DNA from: Nocardia sp. CNY236
GTDB lineage: Bacteria; Actinomycetota; Actinomycetes; Mycobacteriales; Mycobacteriaceae
DNA: 64,000 bases
Assembly (NCBI RefSeq): GCF_000482385.1
Contig: NZ_AXVD01000010.1
Location: 124,001-188,000, forward strand
Reading direction: 5' to 3'
Shown: positions 20,514-29,381 of the stretch, one piece after another
Numbering within the stretch: the first letter of the stretch is position 1
Layout of the letters: each line of letters begins with the position of its first letter
Translations under genes and position numbers: made by a program
The notes under the pieces: generated by a model
The model's input: only the letters and a program-made list of their open reading frames with translations
What the model was told of the DNA's origin: nothing
The model's database searches: none

Positions 20514-22160
20514 TCAGAGGTGAATCTGCGCCCGGACCGCCGCATGGAGTTCTCGCAGACCCGATCGCTCGGTGGCCACCTCGAGCACTCGGATGCCGTG
20601 CGCACGCCCAGTCAACTCGCCGGCCAGTCCTTCGGGGTCGACTTGGCGGTGTGGAATGCGGTATGCCGCGCACAACGCCGCAAGGTCCATGCCGTGCGGC
20701 GTACCGAAAACCCGTTCGAACACCCCCGCATACTGCGGGTCGCCTTGTTCGAGCAGCTCGAAGATGCCACCACCGTCGTCATTGGCGACCACGATGGTCA
20801 GGTCGCTCGGTCGCGGCTCGCCGGGCCCGATGAGCAGGCCGGAGGCGTCGTGCAGAAAGGTGAGGTCACCGATCAGTGCGATCGTTCGCCCATCGTGCTG
20901 CAGCGCGGCGCCGACTGCGGTGGACACCGTGCCGTCGATGCCCGCCACTCCGCGATTCGACAGCACCTCGACTCCGGCTCGCGGATGCGAAACCAGTGCG
21001 GCGTCGCGCACCGGGTTCGATGCCCCGAGCAACAACCGATCACCGGCCCGCAGTGCATCCATGACGACGGCGGCGACGTGCAGCCCGGTCGGCTTCGGAT
21101 GCCGCGTGAGCTCGGCACGAACCGCCTGGCCCGCTCGCGCATCCAGTTCACGACAGCGCTCGAGCCACTGACCGCTCGGCGCACCGGTGGTGACCGCGCG
21201 CGTCCCGGTGCCGACCACATTGCCGGAAACATCGGGCCAACGCGGTCCGGTGGTGAGTGCGTAGACACGGACACTCGGATCGGCCAGCACTTTGGATACC
21301 TGTCGATGCAAGGTGGGCCGACCGGTGATGATCGCTTGCCGAGGGCGCAACAACGGCAGCGCCAGCGGGTGCAACCCGGGGCCGTGCATCGGGGCAGTGG
21401 GCTCGGCGACGGTCGGCACCGCAGCCAACTCCGGACGCAACGCAGCCCCGTGACCGGAAATGACGATCGTGTCGGGAGTGAGATCGAGTTCGAGCGGCAC
21501 ATCCAGGGTCGCGTACTGCGTCTCGGTCCAGGCATGGTGTGCATCGGAGCGACCCGCGGGAGCCGATTGCTCGGACATCGGTTCGGGCACGAGGGGTTCA
21601 CGAAGCGGTACGTCGAAGTGCACCGGCCCTGCGTTCCCGGAGCGGGTTCCACGCGCCGCCGCCAGGACCCGACATACCGCCGAACGCCATTGGCTGTTCT
21701 GCCGGTCGTAGGCCGGATGGTCGGCGTCGCCGGCCTCCTGCTCGGCAAGACCGAGCGAGATGGTGGCGCGGACCTGGCTGCCGAACAGGCCGAACTGCTC
21801 GATGGTCTGATTGGCGCCGGAGCCGAGCAACTCATACGGCCGGTTCGCACTGAGCACCACCAGCGGGATCCTGGCGTAATTGGCCTCCAACACGGCGGGA
21901 CCGAGGTTGGCGACCGCGGTCCCCGAGGTCATCACCACCGGAACCGGGAGCCGGCTCGCAACAGCGAGACCGATGGCGAGAAAGCCCGCCGTCCGCTCGT
22001 CGATCCGCATGTGCAGCCGCAGTCGCCCGGCGCCGTCGGCGGCTTGCAGGGCGAAGGCCAACGGTGCATTGCGGGAGCCGGGGCACAGGACGACGTCCCG
22101 CACACCCCCACGCACCAGTTCGTCGACGACGACCTGGGCTTGTGCTGTAGACGGGTTCAC
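20514..22160 (-). CDS. menD: MenD (SEPHCHC synthase)
   Basis: ThDP-dependent enzyme joining 2-oxoglutarate-derived succinyl units to isochorismate, the first committed menaquinone step; 548 aa. The start [19 protein letters not shown] aligns with M. tuberculosis MenD, and GGAGG is 4 nt before the GTG at 22160. Motifs include [14 protein letters not shown], the catalytic-glutamate region [15 protein letters not shown], and [14 protein letters not shown]. The ThDP motif segment [12 protein letters not shown] is near residue 440. Four extra sequences upstream are five copies of a 17-bp repeat. Confidence 0.96.
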   Translation of the reverse strand: MNPSTAQAQVVVDELVRGGVRDVVLCPGSRNAPLAFALQAADGAGRLRLHMRIDERTAGFLAIGLAVASRLPVPVVMTSGTAVANLGPAVLEANYARIPLVVLSANRPYELLGSGANQTIEQFGLFGSQVRATISLGLAEQEAGDADHPAYDRQNSQWRSAVCRVLAAARGTRSGNAGPVHFDVPLREPLVPEPMSEQSAPAGRSDAHHAWTETQYATLDVPLELDLTPDTIVISGHGAALRPELAAVPTVAEPTAPMHGPGLHPLALPLLRPRQAIITGRPTLHRQVSKVLADPSVRVYALTTGPRWPDVSGNVVGTGTRAVTTGAPSGQWLERCRELDARAGQAVRAELTRHPKPTGLHVAAVVMDALRAGDRLLLGASNPVRDAALVSHPRAGVEVLSNRGVAGIDGTVSTAVGAALQHDGRTIALIGDLTFLHDASGLLIGPGEPRPSDLTIVVANDDGGGIFELLEQGDPQYAGVFERVFGTPHGMDLAALCAAYRIPHRQVDPEGLAGELTGRAHGIRVLEVATERSGLRELHAAVRAQIHL

Positions 22161-22220
22161 GCCTCCAGCCTGGCAGACGACCTCACCGACGTCGCCGTCG
22201 GGAGGTGTCTGTTTCGCCAC

Positions 22221-22305
22221 GTATTGCGATGGGCGCTGTATTGCGATGGGCGCTGTATTGCGATGGGCGCTGTATTGCGATGGGCGCTGTATTGCGATGG
22301 GCGCT
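22221..22305. repeat. 17-bp perfect tandem array, five copies
   Basis: GTATTGCGATGGGCGCT repeated five times without a mismatch (22221, 22238, 22255, 22272, 22289), 61 bp upstream of the menD start. The period is not a multiple of three and no gene covers it. Confidence 0.97.
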
Positions 22306-22404
22306 CCACGGCAGCGGTGCGGCCTCGAGATCGTGGCCCTACAGTGACCCGGTCGCCACCGTTACCACCTCGAATTCCACCACCCCGCCGTGTGACCTCT
22401 CCGG

Positions 22405-22851
22405 TCAGCGGGCGTGCTTCTCCACCAGGTCGCCGACCCGCGGCAGGGCCTCGATCACGTTTTTCTTGGCCGCGGAACGCATGGAGGAGTAGACCTTCTT
22501 CAGCGCGGGCCGGGTCGATGCCTCCGCGCGTGCGTCGGTGACGGAGAGCAGTGCCTCGGCGACGGCGTCGGATCGGGCGACGAGCAGGTCGGCGAATCTG
22601 CCGGAGCCCGACGCACCGTACTCCTGCCAGAACGGCTCCAGTTGCGCAACGAGCTTGGGCGCCATCGACTCCAGCGCATCGGGCACGATGGACGGGCCGA
22701 TCTTCTTGACCGCCGCGTAGCCACCCTTCACTGCCAGGCCGGACGCACCACTCTTGTCCGAGACCTCGGCGTCGAGAACCTCGACGGCATCGGCGAGAAA
22801 TGCCGGGCGCTTGACGTCGCCGAGCAGGGATTCAGACAGTGCTGCAACCAC
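22405..22851 (-). CDS. DUF6918-like conserved protein
   Basis: 148-aa protein of an actinobacterial uncharacterised family: VVAALSESLLGDVKRPAFLA at the start, DAEVSDKSGASGLAVKGGYAA near residue 30, and VTDARAEASTRPALKKVY near 108. It looks all-alpha and soluble. The GTG at 22851 has AAGGAA upstream; the frame is open to 22905. It lies between menD and the thioesterase. Confidence 0.72.
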   Translation of the reverse strand: MVAALSESLLGDVKRPAFLADAVEVLDAEVSDKSGASGLAVKGGYAAVKKIGPSIVPDALESMAPKLVAQLEPFWQEYGASGSGRFADLLVARSDAVAEALLSVTDARAEASTRPALKKVYSSMRSAAKKNVIEALPRVGDLVEKHAR

Positions 22852-22925
22852 TTTCAGGTTCCTTCGGATCGGTTTCGATAATCGAGCGAGGGCAACTATA
22901 CGCACCCACGCCAGCGTTCACCCGG

Positions 22926-23582
22926 CTACGGCTGCCAGGGCTGCAACTGCACCATCAGCGCTTCGCATTCCGAGAGGAGATCGTCCTGCTCACTGCGCAA
23001 TTCTGCGGAAATGAAAGTCTTGCGTCCTTCGACCCGTTCGACCCGCCCGCGAACTTTGAGCGACACGTTCAGGGGAGTGATCTGGCGATAGCCCACATGC
23101 AGATACGCAGTGCGACTGATCGGCCGACCGGCGTAGTGCACGATCATGCCGCACAGGTCATCGAACAACAGCGGCAGTACGCCGCCGTGCGCCGCCCCGT
23201 TGCCACCGAGGTGGTAGCGACGAAAAGTCCCGGTCATCTCGATACCGCCCGGCCCGGCCTCGACCACCTGCCAGGGCGGCAGCAAAAGACTGCCGCGCCC
23301 GGGTAATTCGACAGTGCGCCCGGCGGGTCCGTGCAACTCCGGTGCACGGTAGGGCTCGAGGAGGTCGATCAGTTCACCTGCTTTGGCTGCAGCCGCTGCG
23401 AAGACGTCGTCGGGTGCGTCCACGGACACGGCCAGATCCTGCAGCGTCCGCATGGCTTCGATGTAGGGGCCGAAGTTCGGGCCGACGTGCGCACGGGAGA
23501 CCTTCGGAAATCGGCCGTGTTCCTCGTATCGGGATTCGTTCACCGCACTCCGGTCTATAACAGGTTTCACTCGCTCGCTCAT
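22926..23582 (-). CDS. PaaI/hot-dog thioesterase
   Basis: 218-aa hot-dog-fold protein. The core carries YHLGGNGAAHGGVLPLLFDD, the PaaI-type catalytic region, and ISRTAYLHVGYRQITPLN. About 110 residues of N-terminal extension precede the single hot-dog domain. It likely cleaves an acyl- or aryl-CoA; a role in DHNA-CoA hydrolysis is possible given menB next door but is only an inference. It is divergent from menB and has its own leaderless-type promoter. Confidence 0.8.
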   Translation of the reverse strand: MSERVKPVIDRSAVNESRYEEHGRFPKVSRAHVGPNFGPYIEAMRTLQDLAVSVDAPDDVFAAAAAKAGELIDLLEPYRAPELHGPAGRTVELPGRGSLLLPPWQVVEAGPGGIEMTGTFRRYHLGGNGAAHGGVLPLLFDDLCGMIVHYAGRPISRTAYLHVGYRQITPLNVSLKVRGRVERVEGRKTFISAELRSEQDDLLSECEALMVQLQPWQP

Positions 23583-23588
23583 ACTTGC

Positions 23589-23616
23589 ACGGTAACGCGT
23601 GGCTTTACACCGTCAA
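23589..23616 (-). promoter_or_regulatory. Leaderless promoter of the thioesterase gene
   Basis: TTGACG, 16-nt spacer, TACCGT on the minus strand, with the ATG at 23582 only 6 nt beyond the -10. Transcription would start at or next to the ATG. Confidence 0.55.
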
Positions 23617-23640
23617 GTCGGGTGATGGACCACAGGCACG

Positions 23641-23669
23641 CTGCCATCGGACCAGCAGCACGCGATAAT
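23641..23669 (+). promoter_or_regulatory. Leaderless promoter of menB
   Basis: GATAAT at 23664-23669 ends 7 nt before the menB GTG (23677), and CTGCCA lies 17 nt upstream as a weak -35. There is no ribosome site, so a leaderless transcript fits. Confidence 0.5.
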
Positions 23670-23676
23670 CGCAGCC

Positions 23677-24570
23677 GTGACATTCAATCCGAGACTGTGG
23701 CGCCCGGTTGCGGGATTCGAGGACCTGACCGATATCACCTATCACCGACACATCGAGCAGGGCACTGTCCGTGTGGCATTCGATCGACCACAGGTGCGCA
23801 ACGCGTTCCGCCCGCACACCGTCGATGAACTCTATCGAGCCCTCGATCACGCCAGAATGACCGCCGACGTCGGCGCAGTGCTGCTCACCGGCAACGGACC
23901 CAGTCCCACCGACGGCGGCTGGGCCTTCTGCTCCGGCGGCGACCAGCGTATCCGCGGCCGCAATGGCTATCAGTACGCCAGCGGCGAAACCGCCGACACC
24001 GTCGACCGAGCCCGGGCCGGCCGACTGCACATCCTCGAGGTGCAGCGACTGATTCGCTTCATGCCGAAGGTGGTGATCGCACTGGTGAACGGCTGGGCCG
24101 CAGGCGGAGGTCACAGTCTGCATGTGGTCTGCGACCTGACTCTGGCCAGCCGCGAACATGCCCGGTTCAAGCAGACCGACGCAGATGTGGGCAGTTTCGA
24201 CGGCGGCTACGGCAGTGCCTACCTGGCCAAGATGGTCGGACAGAAATTCGCTCGCGAGATCTTCTTCCTGGGCCGCCCCTACACCGCCGAGCAGATGCAC
24301 CGGATGGGGGCAGTGAACGAGGTCGTCGACCACGCCGAGTTGGAAAACGTCGCCCTGGAATGGACCGCGGAGATCAACGGCAAATCTCCCCAAGCACAAC
24401 GCATGCTGAAGTACGCTTTCAATCTGCTCGACGACGGGCTCGTCGGCCAGCAACTGTTCGCCGGAGAAGCAACCAGGATGGCCTATATGACCGACGAAGC
24501 CGTCGAAGGCCGCGACGCGTTTCTGCAGAAACGCACACCGGACTGGACTCCCTATCCCTGGTACTTCTGA
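23677..24570 (+). CDS. menB: 1,4-dihydroxy-2-naphthoyl-CoA synthase
   Basis: Crotonase-family enzyme closing the second ring of menaquinone from o-succinylbenzoyl-CoA; 297 aa. Motifs include ITYHRHIEQGTVRVAFDRPQ, GGWAFCSGGDQRIRGRNGY, the oxyanion region VNGWAAGGGHSLHVVCDLT, and QTDADVGSFDGGYGSAYLA, then the C-terminal PDWTPYPWYF. The start GTG at 23677 has no ribosome site but a -10 hexamer 7 nt away. A VOC gene begins 1 nt after its stop. Confidence 0.97.
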   Translation: MTFNPRLWRPVAGFEDLTDITYHRHIEQGTVRVAFDRPQVRNAFRPHTVDELYRALDHARMTADVGAVLLTGNGPSPTDGGWAFCSGGDQRIRGRNGYQYASGETADTVDRARAGRLHILEVQRLIRFMPKVVIALVNGWAAGGGHSLHVVCDLTLASREHARFKQTDADVGSFDGGYGSAYLAKMVGQKFAREIFFLGRPYTAEQMHRMGAVNEVVDHAELENVALEWTAEINGKSPQAQRMLKYAFNLLDDGLVGQQLFAGEATRMAYMTDEAVEGRDAFLQKRTPDWTPYPWYF

Positions 24571-24571
24571 C

Positions 24572-24964
24572 GTGGATATCCTCAGCAGCCGGATCCTTCT
24601 GCGGCCCGCCGACTATCCGACCACCCTTGCGTTCTACCGCGACGGACTGGGCTTGGCCATTGCGCGAGAATACCCCGGTGGCACGGTCTTCTTCGCTGGT
24701 CAGTCGCTGATCGAAGTGGCCGGACATGGTGGGGACGGCGCCTCGTCGCCGTTCTCGGGCGCGATCTGGCTGCAGGTTCGTGATCTGCGGCTCGCTGCCA
24801 CGGAACTGTCCCGCAAGGGCATCACGATCGACCGTCCACCGACCCAGGAGCCCTGGGGCTTGCACGAAATGTGGGTACGAGATCCCGACGGTGTGCCGAT
24901 CGTTGTCGTCGAGGTCCCGCCCACGCATCCGCTCCGACGCGATTCACGCTGGTCGCCGGCGTAG
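24572..24964 (+). CDS. VOC (glyoxalase/bleomycin-resistance) superfamily protein
   Basis: 130-aa single-domain vicinal oxygen chelate protein: LLRPADYPTTLAFYRDGLGL near the start, ESEV-type metal-ligand region ending MWVRDPDGVPIVVVEVP. The GTG begins one nucleotide after the menB stop, so the two are translated from one message. Substrate unknown. Confidence 0.82.
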   Translation: MDILSSRILLRPADYPTTLAFYRDGLGLAIAREYPGGTVFFAGQSLIEVAGHGGDGASSPFSGAIWLQVRDLRLAATELSRKGITIDRPPTQEPWGLHEMWVRDPDGVPIVVVEVPPTHPLRRDSRWSPA

Positions 24965-25285
24965 CATCGGTGCCAGTAGGCACGTGGGCAGGTCGCGCCG
25001 AGTTGCCAATGCGCCAACCGGCGAGCACGATAACGCTCGGGCTGCCGCCCGGCCAGAGATGTCCGGGCGGGCCGGTCTGTACCCCATCCGACGAATGAAT
25101 CGCAGTCTCGATGCCTGTCGTGCTTGAGCCACAGTCCGTCCAGGTGAGCGCTCCCCCAGTGCACCACGGCGACATACCGACCCGTTCCGCGTGCGATGAC
25201 GCGGACATGACACGATCCCTACCGTGAAGGAGCGCAGCACACGCGCCGAGACCTCGACGGCGCTGAGCATCCCCCAGCCCATCGA
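24965..25285. other. Noncoding gap between the VOC gene and menE
   Basis: About 320 bp with no convincing gene. A 26-codon frame from GTG 25224 ends in ATGA overlapping the in-frame ATG at 25301 of menE; it has no recognisable product. The rest gives nothing clear. Confidence 0.5.
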
Positions 25286-26461
25286 ATGGCACGGCCGGTC
25301 ATGAGCAAGGCGCTGCGCATTCTGCCGATGCCCACCGGATCGGGTATCGGCGACGTGCTGCCACACCTGCGCGAGGCACTCGATGGAAGCGGGGCAGCGT
25401 GGCTGCCGATTCCCACCAACAATCGCCGCGAAGCCAGGCGCTTGAGCGACGCCCTGTCGGCAGGTGAGCCGATCGACGACGACGTGGCCTTGGTGGTCAC
25501 CACGTCGGGCACGACCGGGGTACCGAAAGGCGCAATGTTGGGGGCCGCAGCCCTGCGCGCCAGCGGTGTCGCAACACATGAACGGCTCGGGGGACCCGGC
25601 ACCTGGCTGCTGGCTCTGCCCACTTACCACATTGCGGGCATGCAGGTGCTGCTGCGGAGCATCTTGGCCGGAACCGAACCCACAGTGTTGGATGTTTCCG
25701 GCGGGTTCCTGCCCGAGGCGATGGCCGGCGCCATTGCCGGCATGCGTGGTGAGCGCCGGTACACCGCGTTGGTGCCGACCCAGCTGATCAAGATTCTCGA
25801 CACACCGGTCGCCGCCGCGGCGCTGGCCGAACTGGACGGTGTGCTCGTCGGCGGCGCACCGACTCCGATGCCGGTCTACGAGCGGGCACGCGCCGCAGGC
25901 ATCAGGGTGGTGCGCACCTATGGCATGAGCGAGACCTGTGGTGGCTGTGTGTACGACGGTGTGCCGCTCGCCGGTGCACAGGTGCGCATCCAGGACGGTC
26001 GGGTGATCCTCGGCGGCGCGGTGATCGCCTCGGGCTACCGCAATCAGCCCGAGCATCCCGCGTTCGCCGATCCCGGCTGGTTCCGCACCGAGGACGCGGG
26101 CACGCTCGACCATGGTGTGCTGACCGTCACCGGAAGACTCGATGAAGCGATCACCACCGGGGGCCTGCTGGTGATTCCCCAGGTCGTCGAGGCGGTACTG
26201 CTCAACCATCCGGCGATCTCCGAAGTGGTGGTGCTGGGACTGCCGGACGAACGCTTGGGGCAACGCGTCGTGGTCGCGGTGGTCCCCGCTGCGGGCGCAG
26301 CGCCGAGCCTGGCCGAATTGCGGGAACACGTGGTCGCGGAGTTGGATGCCATCGCTGCCCCGCGCGAACTGGCTCTCCTCGATGAGATCCCGTTACGCGG
26401 TCCCGGCAAGCCCGACCGAGCGAAACTGCGGGAATACCTGCTGACCGACTCGACGCCCTAG
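25286..26461 (+). CDS. menE: o-Succinylbenzoate-CoA ligase
   Basis: Acyl-adenylating enzyme that activates o-succinylbenzoate with CoA for MenB; 391 aa from ATG 25286 (ATG 25301 also possible; neither has a ribosome site). Motifs are the P-loop TTSGTTGVPKGAM near residue 73, RTYGMSETCGGCVYDG near 212, the WFRTEDAG block and the C-terminal lysine motif GPGKPDRAKL. The protein is shorter than typical ligases, as in actinobacteria. It lies between menB and menA. Confidence 0.94.
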   Translation: MARPVMSKALRILPMPTGSGIGDVLPHLREALDGSGAAWLPIPTNNRREARRLSDALSAGEPIDDDVALVVTTSGTTGVPKGAMLGAAALRASGVATHERLGGPGTWLLALPTYHIAGMQVLLRSILAGTEPTVLDVSGGFLPEAMAGAIAGMRGERRYTALVPTQLIKILDTPVAAAALAELDGVLVGGAPTPMPVYERARAAGIRVVRTYGMSETCGGCVYDGVPLAGAQVRIQDGRVILGGAVIASGYRNQPEHPAFADPGWFRTEDAGTLDHGVLTVTGRLDEAITTGGLLVIPQVVEAVLLNHPAISEVVVLGLPDERLGQRVVVAVVPAAGAAPSLAELREHVVAELDAIAAPRELALLDEIPLRGPGKPDRAKLREYLLTDSTP

Positions 26462-26589
26462 GCGCGTCCACCCATCCGACCGTCCGCTGATCACGTGCGG
26501 GACACTCGGTCGTCGCCGCTGCCGAGCACGAGCGGACGACACGGTGCGCGCTGCACGATTCCAGGCGATCGCTCACCTAGGCTCACCAC

Positions 26590-27054
26590 ATGGCTGAGTT
26601 CGAGGTGGTCCGTTCGGCCGTGATCACGGCCGAACCCGCGCGAGTGCACGCGTTGATCAACGATCTTCACGAATGGATCAGATGGTCGCCGTGGGAAGAT
26701 CGCGACCCGCAGATGCGTCGTAGCTACTCCGGTAGGAATTCCGGTGTCGGCGCACGCTATGCCTGGAGCGGCAACCGCACAGTGGGTGCGGGCGCCATGG
26801 AGATCGTCGACAGCGCACAGCGAGAGATCGCACTGCGCCTGGATTTTTCGAAACCGATGAAAGCAACCAACCAGGTGACCTTCATCCTGGATCCGGTCGA
26901 GACCGGCACCGAGGTGACCTGGCGCATGACCGGAACTCAATCTGGACTCACCGCAGTAATCGGCAAACTCTTGCGCATGGACAGGTCCGTTGGCCGGGAC
27001 TTCGAAAACGGGCTCGCTCGACTGCAGGAGGCGGCCACGGCCGACCAGACCTGA
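26590..27054 (+). CDS. SRPBCC (polyketide cyclase-like) protein
   Basis: 154 aa, a single START-like domain: a beta-strand start [31 protein letters not shown] near residue 34, and a C-terminal helix [15 protein letters not shown]. Many such proteins bind hydrophobic ligands; the ligand here is unknown. It lies 128 bp after menE and 28 nt before menA, in the same direction, so it is likely in the menaquinone transcription unit. Confidence 0.8.
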   Translation: MAEFEVVRSAVITAEPARVHALINDLHEWIRWSPWEDRDPQMRRSYSGRNSGVGARYAWSGNRTVGAGAMEIVDSAQREIALRLDFSKPMKATNQVTFILDPVETGTEVTWRMTGTQSGLTAVIGKLLRMDRSVGRDFENGLARLQEAATADQT

Positions 27055-27082
27055 TCACCACGCGAGCACTAGGCTGCGGGGC

Positions 27083-27952
27083 ATGGCTACTGCAGCGCAA
27101 TGGATCGAGGGCGCGCGACCTCGCACCCTGCCCAATGCGATCGCCCCGGTACTCGCCGGAACCGGCGCCGCCATGGCTGCCGACGCGGCAGTATGGTGGA
27201 AAGCCGTTCTCGCGCTGCTGGTATCGATGGCTTTGATCGTCGGCGTGAACTACGCCAACGACTATTCCGACGGGATCCGCGGTACCGACGACGTCCGAGT
27301 CGGCCCGCTACGGCTGGTCGGACAGCGACTGGCCGCGCCCACCGCAGTACGAAACGCTGCGATCGTGAGCCTTGCCGCCGGTGCCCTCGTCGGCCTGGTG
27401 CTCGTCGCCACCAGTGCGTGGTGGCTGCTGCTCATCGGCGCCGCTTGCCTGGCTGGCGCTTGGTATTACACCGGAGGAAACAAGCCCTACGGCTACAGCG
27501 GATTCGGTGAACTCGCAGTGTTCGTGTTCTTCGGTCTGGTCGGCGTGCTCGGCACCCAGTTCGTCCAGGCCAACCGGATCGACTGGGTGGGTATCCTGCT
27601 CGCGGTCTCGGTGGGTGCGTGCTCCAGCGCAGTACTCGTCGCGAACAACTTGCGCGATGCGCCGACCGACGCCGAGTCCGGAAAAATCACTCTCGCAGTG
27701 AAACTCGGCGACAGGCGGACACGCGTCGTACACTTCGCACTGCTCGCCGTGCCCTTCCTCGCAACGCTGGTACTGCTGGTGCGCACACCGTGGGCGCTGG
27801 CCGGCCTGATCGCTGTTCCGCTGGCCATTCGGGCCAACGCACCGGTGCGTCGCGGCAAAGGCGGTCCGGAACTGATTCCTGCGCTGCGGGACTCCGGCCT
27901 TACACTGCTGGTCTGGTCGGCCGCCGTCGCTCTTGCGCTCGCACTCGGCTAG
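27083..27952 (+). CDS. menA: 1,4-dihydroxy-2-naphthoate polyprenyltransferase
   Basis: UbiA-family membrane enzyme attaching the polyprenyl chain to DHNA; 289 aa with about eight or nine hydrophobic helices. Asp-rich motifs are [15 protein letters not shown] near residue 56 (substrate binding) and [14 protein letters not shown] near 192. The ATG at 27083 gives [20 protein letters not shown], as in other MenA. It follows the SRPBCC gene by 28 nt and converges on the holin-family gene. Confidence 0.96.
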   Translation: MATAAQWIEGARPRTLPNAIAPVLAGTGAAMAADAAVWWKAVLALLVSMALIVGVNYANDYSDGIRGTDDVRVGPLRLVGQRLAAPTAVRNAAIVSLAAGALVGLVLVATSAWWLLLIGAACLAGAWYYTGGNKPYGYSGFGELAVFVFFGLVGVLGTQFVQANRIDWVGILLAVSVGACSSAVLVANNLRDAPTDAESGKITLAVKLGDRRTRVVHFALLAVPFLATLVLLVRTPWALAGLIAVPLAIRANAPVRRGKGGPELIPALRDSGLTLLVWSAAVALALALG

Positions 27953-28008
27953 CCCCGCACTCGCTACCGGCTCGGTCGGACCGTGAAACACATCCGGCCC
28001 GACGAGCT

Positions 28009-28389
28009 CTAGTCGGAGTCCGGGACCAAAACGCCGAGCACCCAGTTGACGATCGAGACAATGATGCCGCCGAACACTGCGGCCCAGAACCCCTCGACCC
28101 GCAAACCATAGTCGGTCAGCGCCGTGATCTCCGCGGTGAGCCACAGCATGAGGGCGTTGATCACGAGGAGGAACAAACCGAGCGTAACGATCAGCAGCGG
28201 CAGCGACAGTAGCTTGACAATCGGTTTGACCAGCGCATTCACCATGGTGAAGACCACCGCGACTGCGAGCAGGACGATGATCTTCGCGCCATTGCCCTCA
28301 GCGGGGGTGATGACATCGATCTTGTCGACCCAGACCGCGGCCAGCCATATCGCCGCCGCGTTGATGATCAACCGAACCACAAGCTGCAT
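28009..28389 (-). CDS. Phage holin-like family membrane protein
   Basis: 126 aa with four hydrophobic segments (around residues 4-20, 38-58, 64-85 and 103-122) and the family look VNALVKPIVKLLSLPLLIVTLGLFLLVINALM. PF04020-type 'phage holin family' proteins are common in bacterial chromosomes and have no proven holin role here. It stands alone between convergent menA and the Clp-N gene. Confidence 0.8.
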   Translation of the reverse strand: MQLVVRLIINAAAIWLAAVWVDKIDVITPAEGNGAKIIVLLAVAVVFTMVNALVKPIVKLLSLPLLIVTLGLFLLVINALMLWLTAEITALTDYGLRVEGFWAAVFGGIIVSIVNWVLGVLVPDSD

Positions 28390-28459
28390 GGGCCAATGCT
28401 AGGCCCATGTGGCAGACATGCGCTCCTGGATTGGACCACGACAACACATGTCCGCTCGC

Positions 28460-29029
28460 TCAGGCGACGCGGTCGAGCAGTGCGTGCACCTTGGGCCGCA
28501 AATCGTCGAGCGCGGCGGCGGTGACGAACAGAGGCAGTGTGGTCTGGTTCGACACCCGCAGGATGCCGAGCAGGATGTGTCCGGACTCGATGGTTTTGTC
28601 CTTGCGGGAGACAGCCTCGCGCAACGCCGACTCGAGTACTTTCTTGGCGTCTTTGGTGAACGGAATGTGCCGATAGCCCCAAGAGCGACCGGAGCGCGGT
28701 GATTGCGCGACGGCATCATCGAGCGCGTCCTCGCCGAAATGGGCCTGCAGCGATTCTCGGACAGCGTCGAGATCGATACCGATGGAACGCAAGGCCTCAG
28801 CGTCTTCAACGCCGAGGGGATCACCCTTGCCGCTCTCCGAGAGCTTGCGGCGCACGCCATCTCTGGTGATCCCCGACTGTACGAGCAATGCCGTCAGTTC
28901 CGGCTCACCCTGTGCCAACAGTCCGAGCAGTAGGTGTTCCACATCGATGGTCGATGAGCGCAAGGAACGCGCTTCTGTCTGCGCACCGACGACCACCGAT
29001 TTCGCCGACCGGCTGAATCGTTCGAACAT
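28460..29029 (-). CDS. Clp N-domain protein (ClpC-like N-terminal repeats, no ATPase)
   Basis: 189-aa protein made only of the Clp N-terminal double-repeat: FERFSRSAKSVVVGAQTEAR at the start and TIDVEHLLLGLLAQGEPELT near residue 28, then a second repeat with YRHIPFTKDAKKVLESALREA and TIESGHILLGILRVSNQTT. There is no Walker motif, so it lacks the AAA+ modules of ClpC. Such free N-domains are proposed to bind adaptors or substrates. Its ATG overlaps the preceding HTH gene (TGATG), so translation is coupled. Confidence 0.88.
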   Translation of the reverse strand: MFERFSRSAKSVVVGAQTEARSLRSSTIDVEHLLLGLLAQGEPELTALLVQSGITRDGVRRKLSESGKGDPLGVEDAEALRSIGIDLDAVRESLQAHFGEDALDDAVAQSPRSGRSWGYRHIPFTKDAKKVLESALREAVSRKDKTIESGHILLGILRVSNQTTLPLFVTAAALDDLRPKVHALLDRVA

Positions 29030-29250
29030 CAGCGAACCCTGCCTTTCCTGTTGTACTTCTGATGGACTGCTTGCTTGCTGACCTCGAGCGCTTCGGCGAT
29101 CGCCTGCCAGGACCAGCCCTGGGCACGGGCGTTGTTCACCTGGATCGCCTCGAGACGTTCGAGCAGCCGTCGGAGTGCGAGCACCGCGCGCAGCCCGACC
29201 TCGGGGTCGGGACTACCCGCGGCGTCCGCCAGAATGGTTGCCTTCTTCAT
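29029..29250 (-). CDS. Small helix-turn-helix regulator
   Basis: 73-aa protein from ATG 29250: MKKATILADAAGSPDPEVGL, an arginine/leucine helix, then the HTH WSWQAIAEALEVSKQAVHQKYNRKGR. It is the first gene of a two-gene operon with the Clp N-domain protein. Two 18-bp palindromes cover its promoter and the -10 stands 7 nt before the ATG, so it probably represses itself from a leaderless message. The target is inferred; no structure-based match was possible here. Confidence 0.85.
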   Translation of the reverse strand: MKKATILADAAGSPDPEVGLRAVLALRRLLERLEAIQVNNARAQGWSWQAIAEALEVSKQAVHQKYNRKGRVR

Positions 29251-29252
29251 GG

Positions 29253-29298
29253 CGTCAATTAAACTTGACGGCCGTGCATTCGTCAAGCAAAGTTGACG
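29253..29298 (-). promoter_or_regulatory. Leaderless promoter with paired 18-bp palindromic operators
   Basis: On the minus strand TTGACG (29281-29286), 17-nt spacer, TTTAAT (29258-29263), then 7 nt to the ATG at 29250. Palindromes CGTCAA-N6-TTGACG lie at 29281-29298 and 29253-29270, 28 bp centre to centre. The first contains the -35, the second contains the -10, so a dimeric repressor bound to both would block polymerase. Confidence 0.8.
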
Positions 29299-29381
29299 AT
29301 CGACGGCGCGCAGGGACCGATTCCGGCGTCGGCGAACAAGACGACCGCTCGAGTCCAGTCATCGCGGACTCGGAAACCCGC

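Noticed and set aside
25224..25304. Leader peptide before menE
   Set aside because: A 26-codon frame overlapping ATG 25301, but with no ribosome site or conserved look; could be chance.
28009..28389. Prophage remnant because of the holin-like gene
   Set aside because: No other phage gene nearby, and this family is common in chromosomes without phages.
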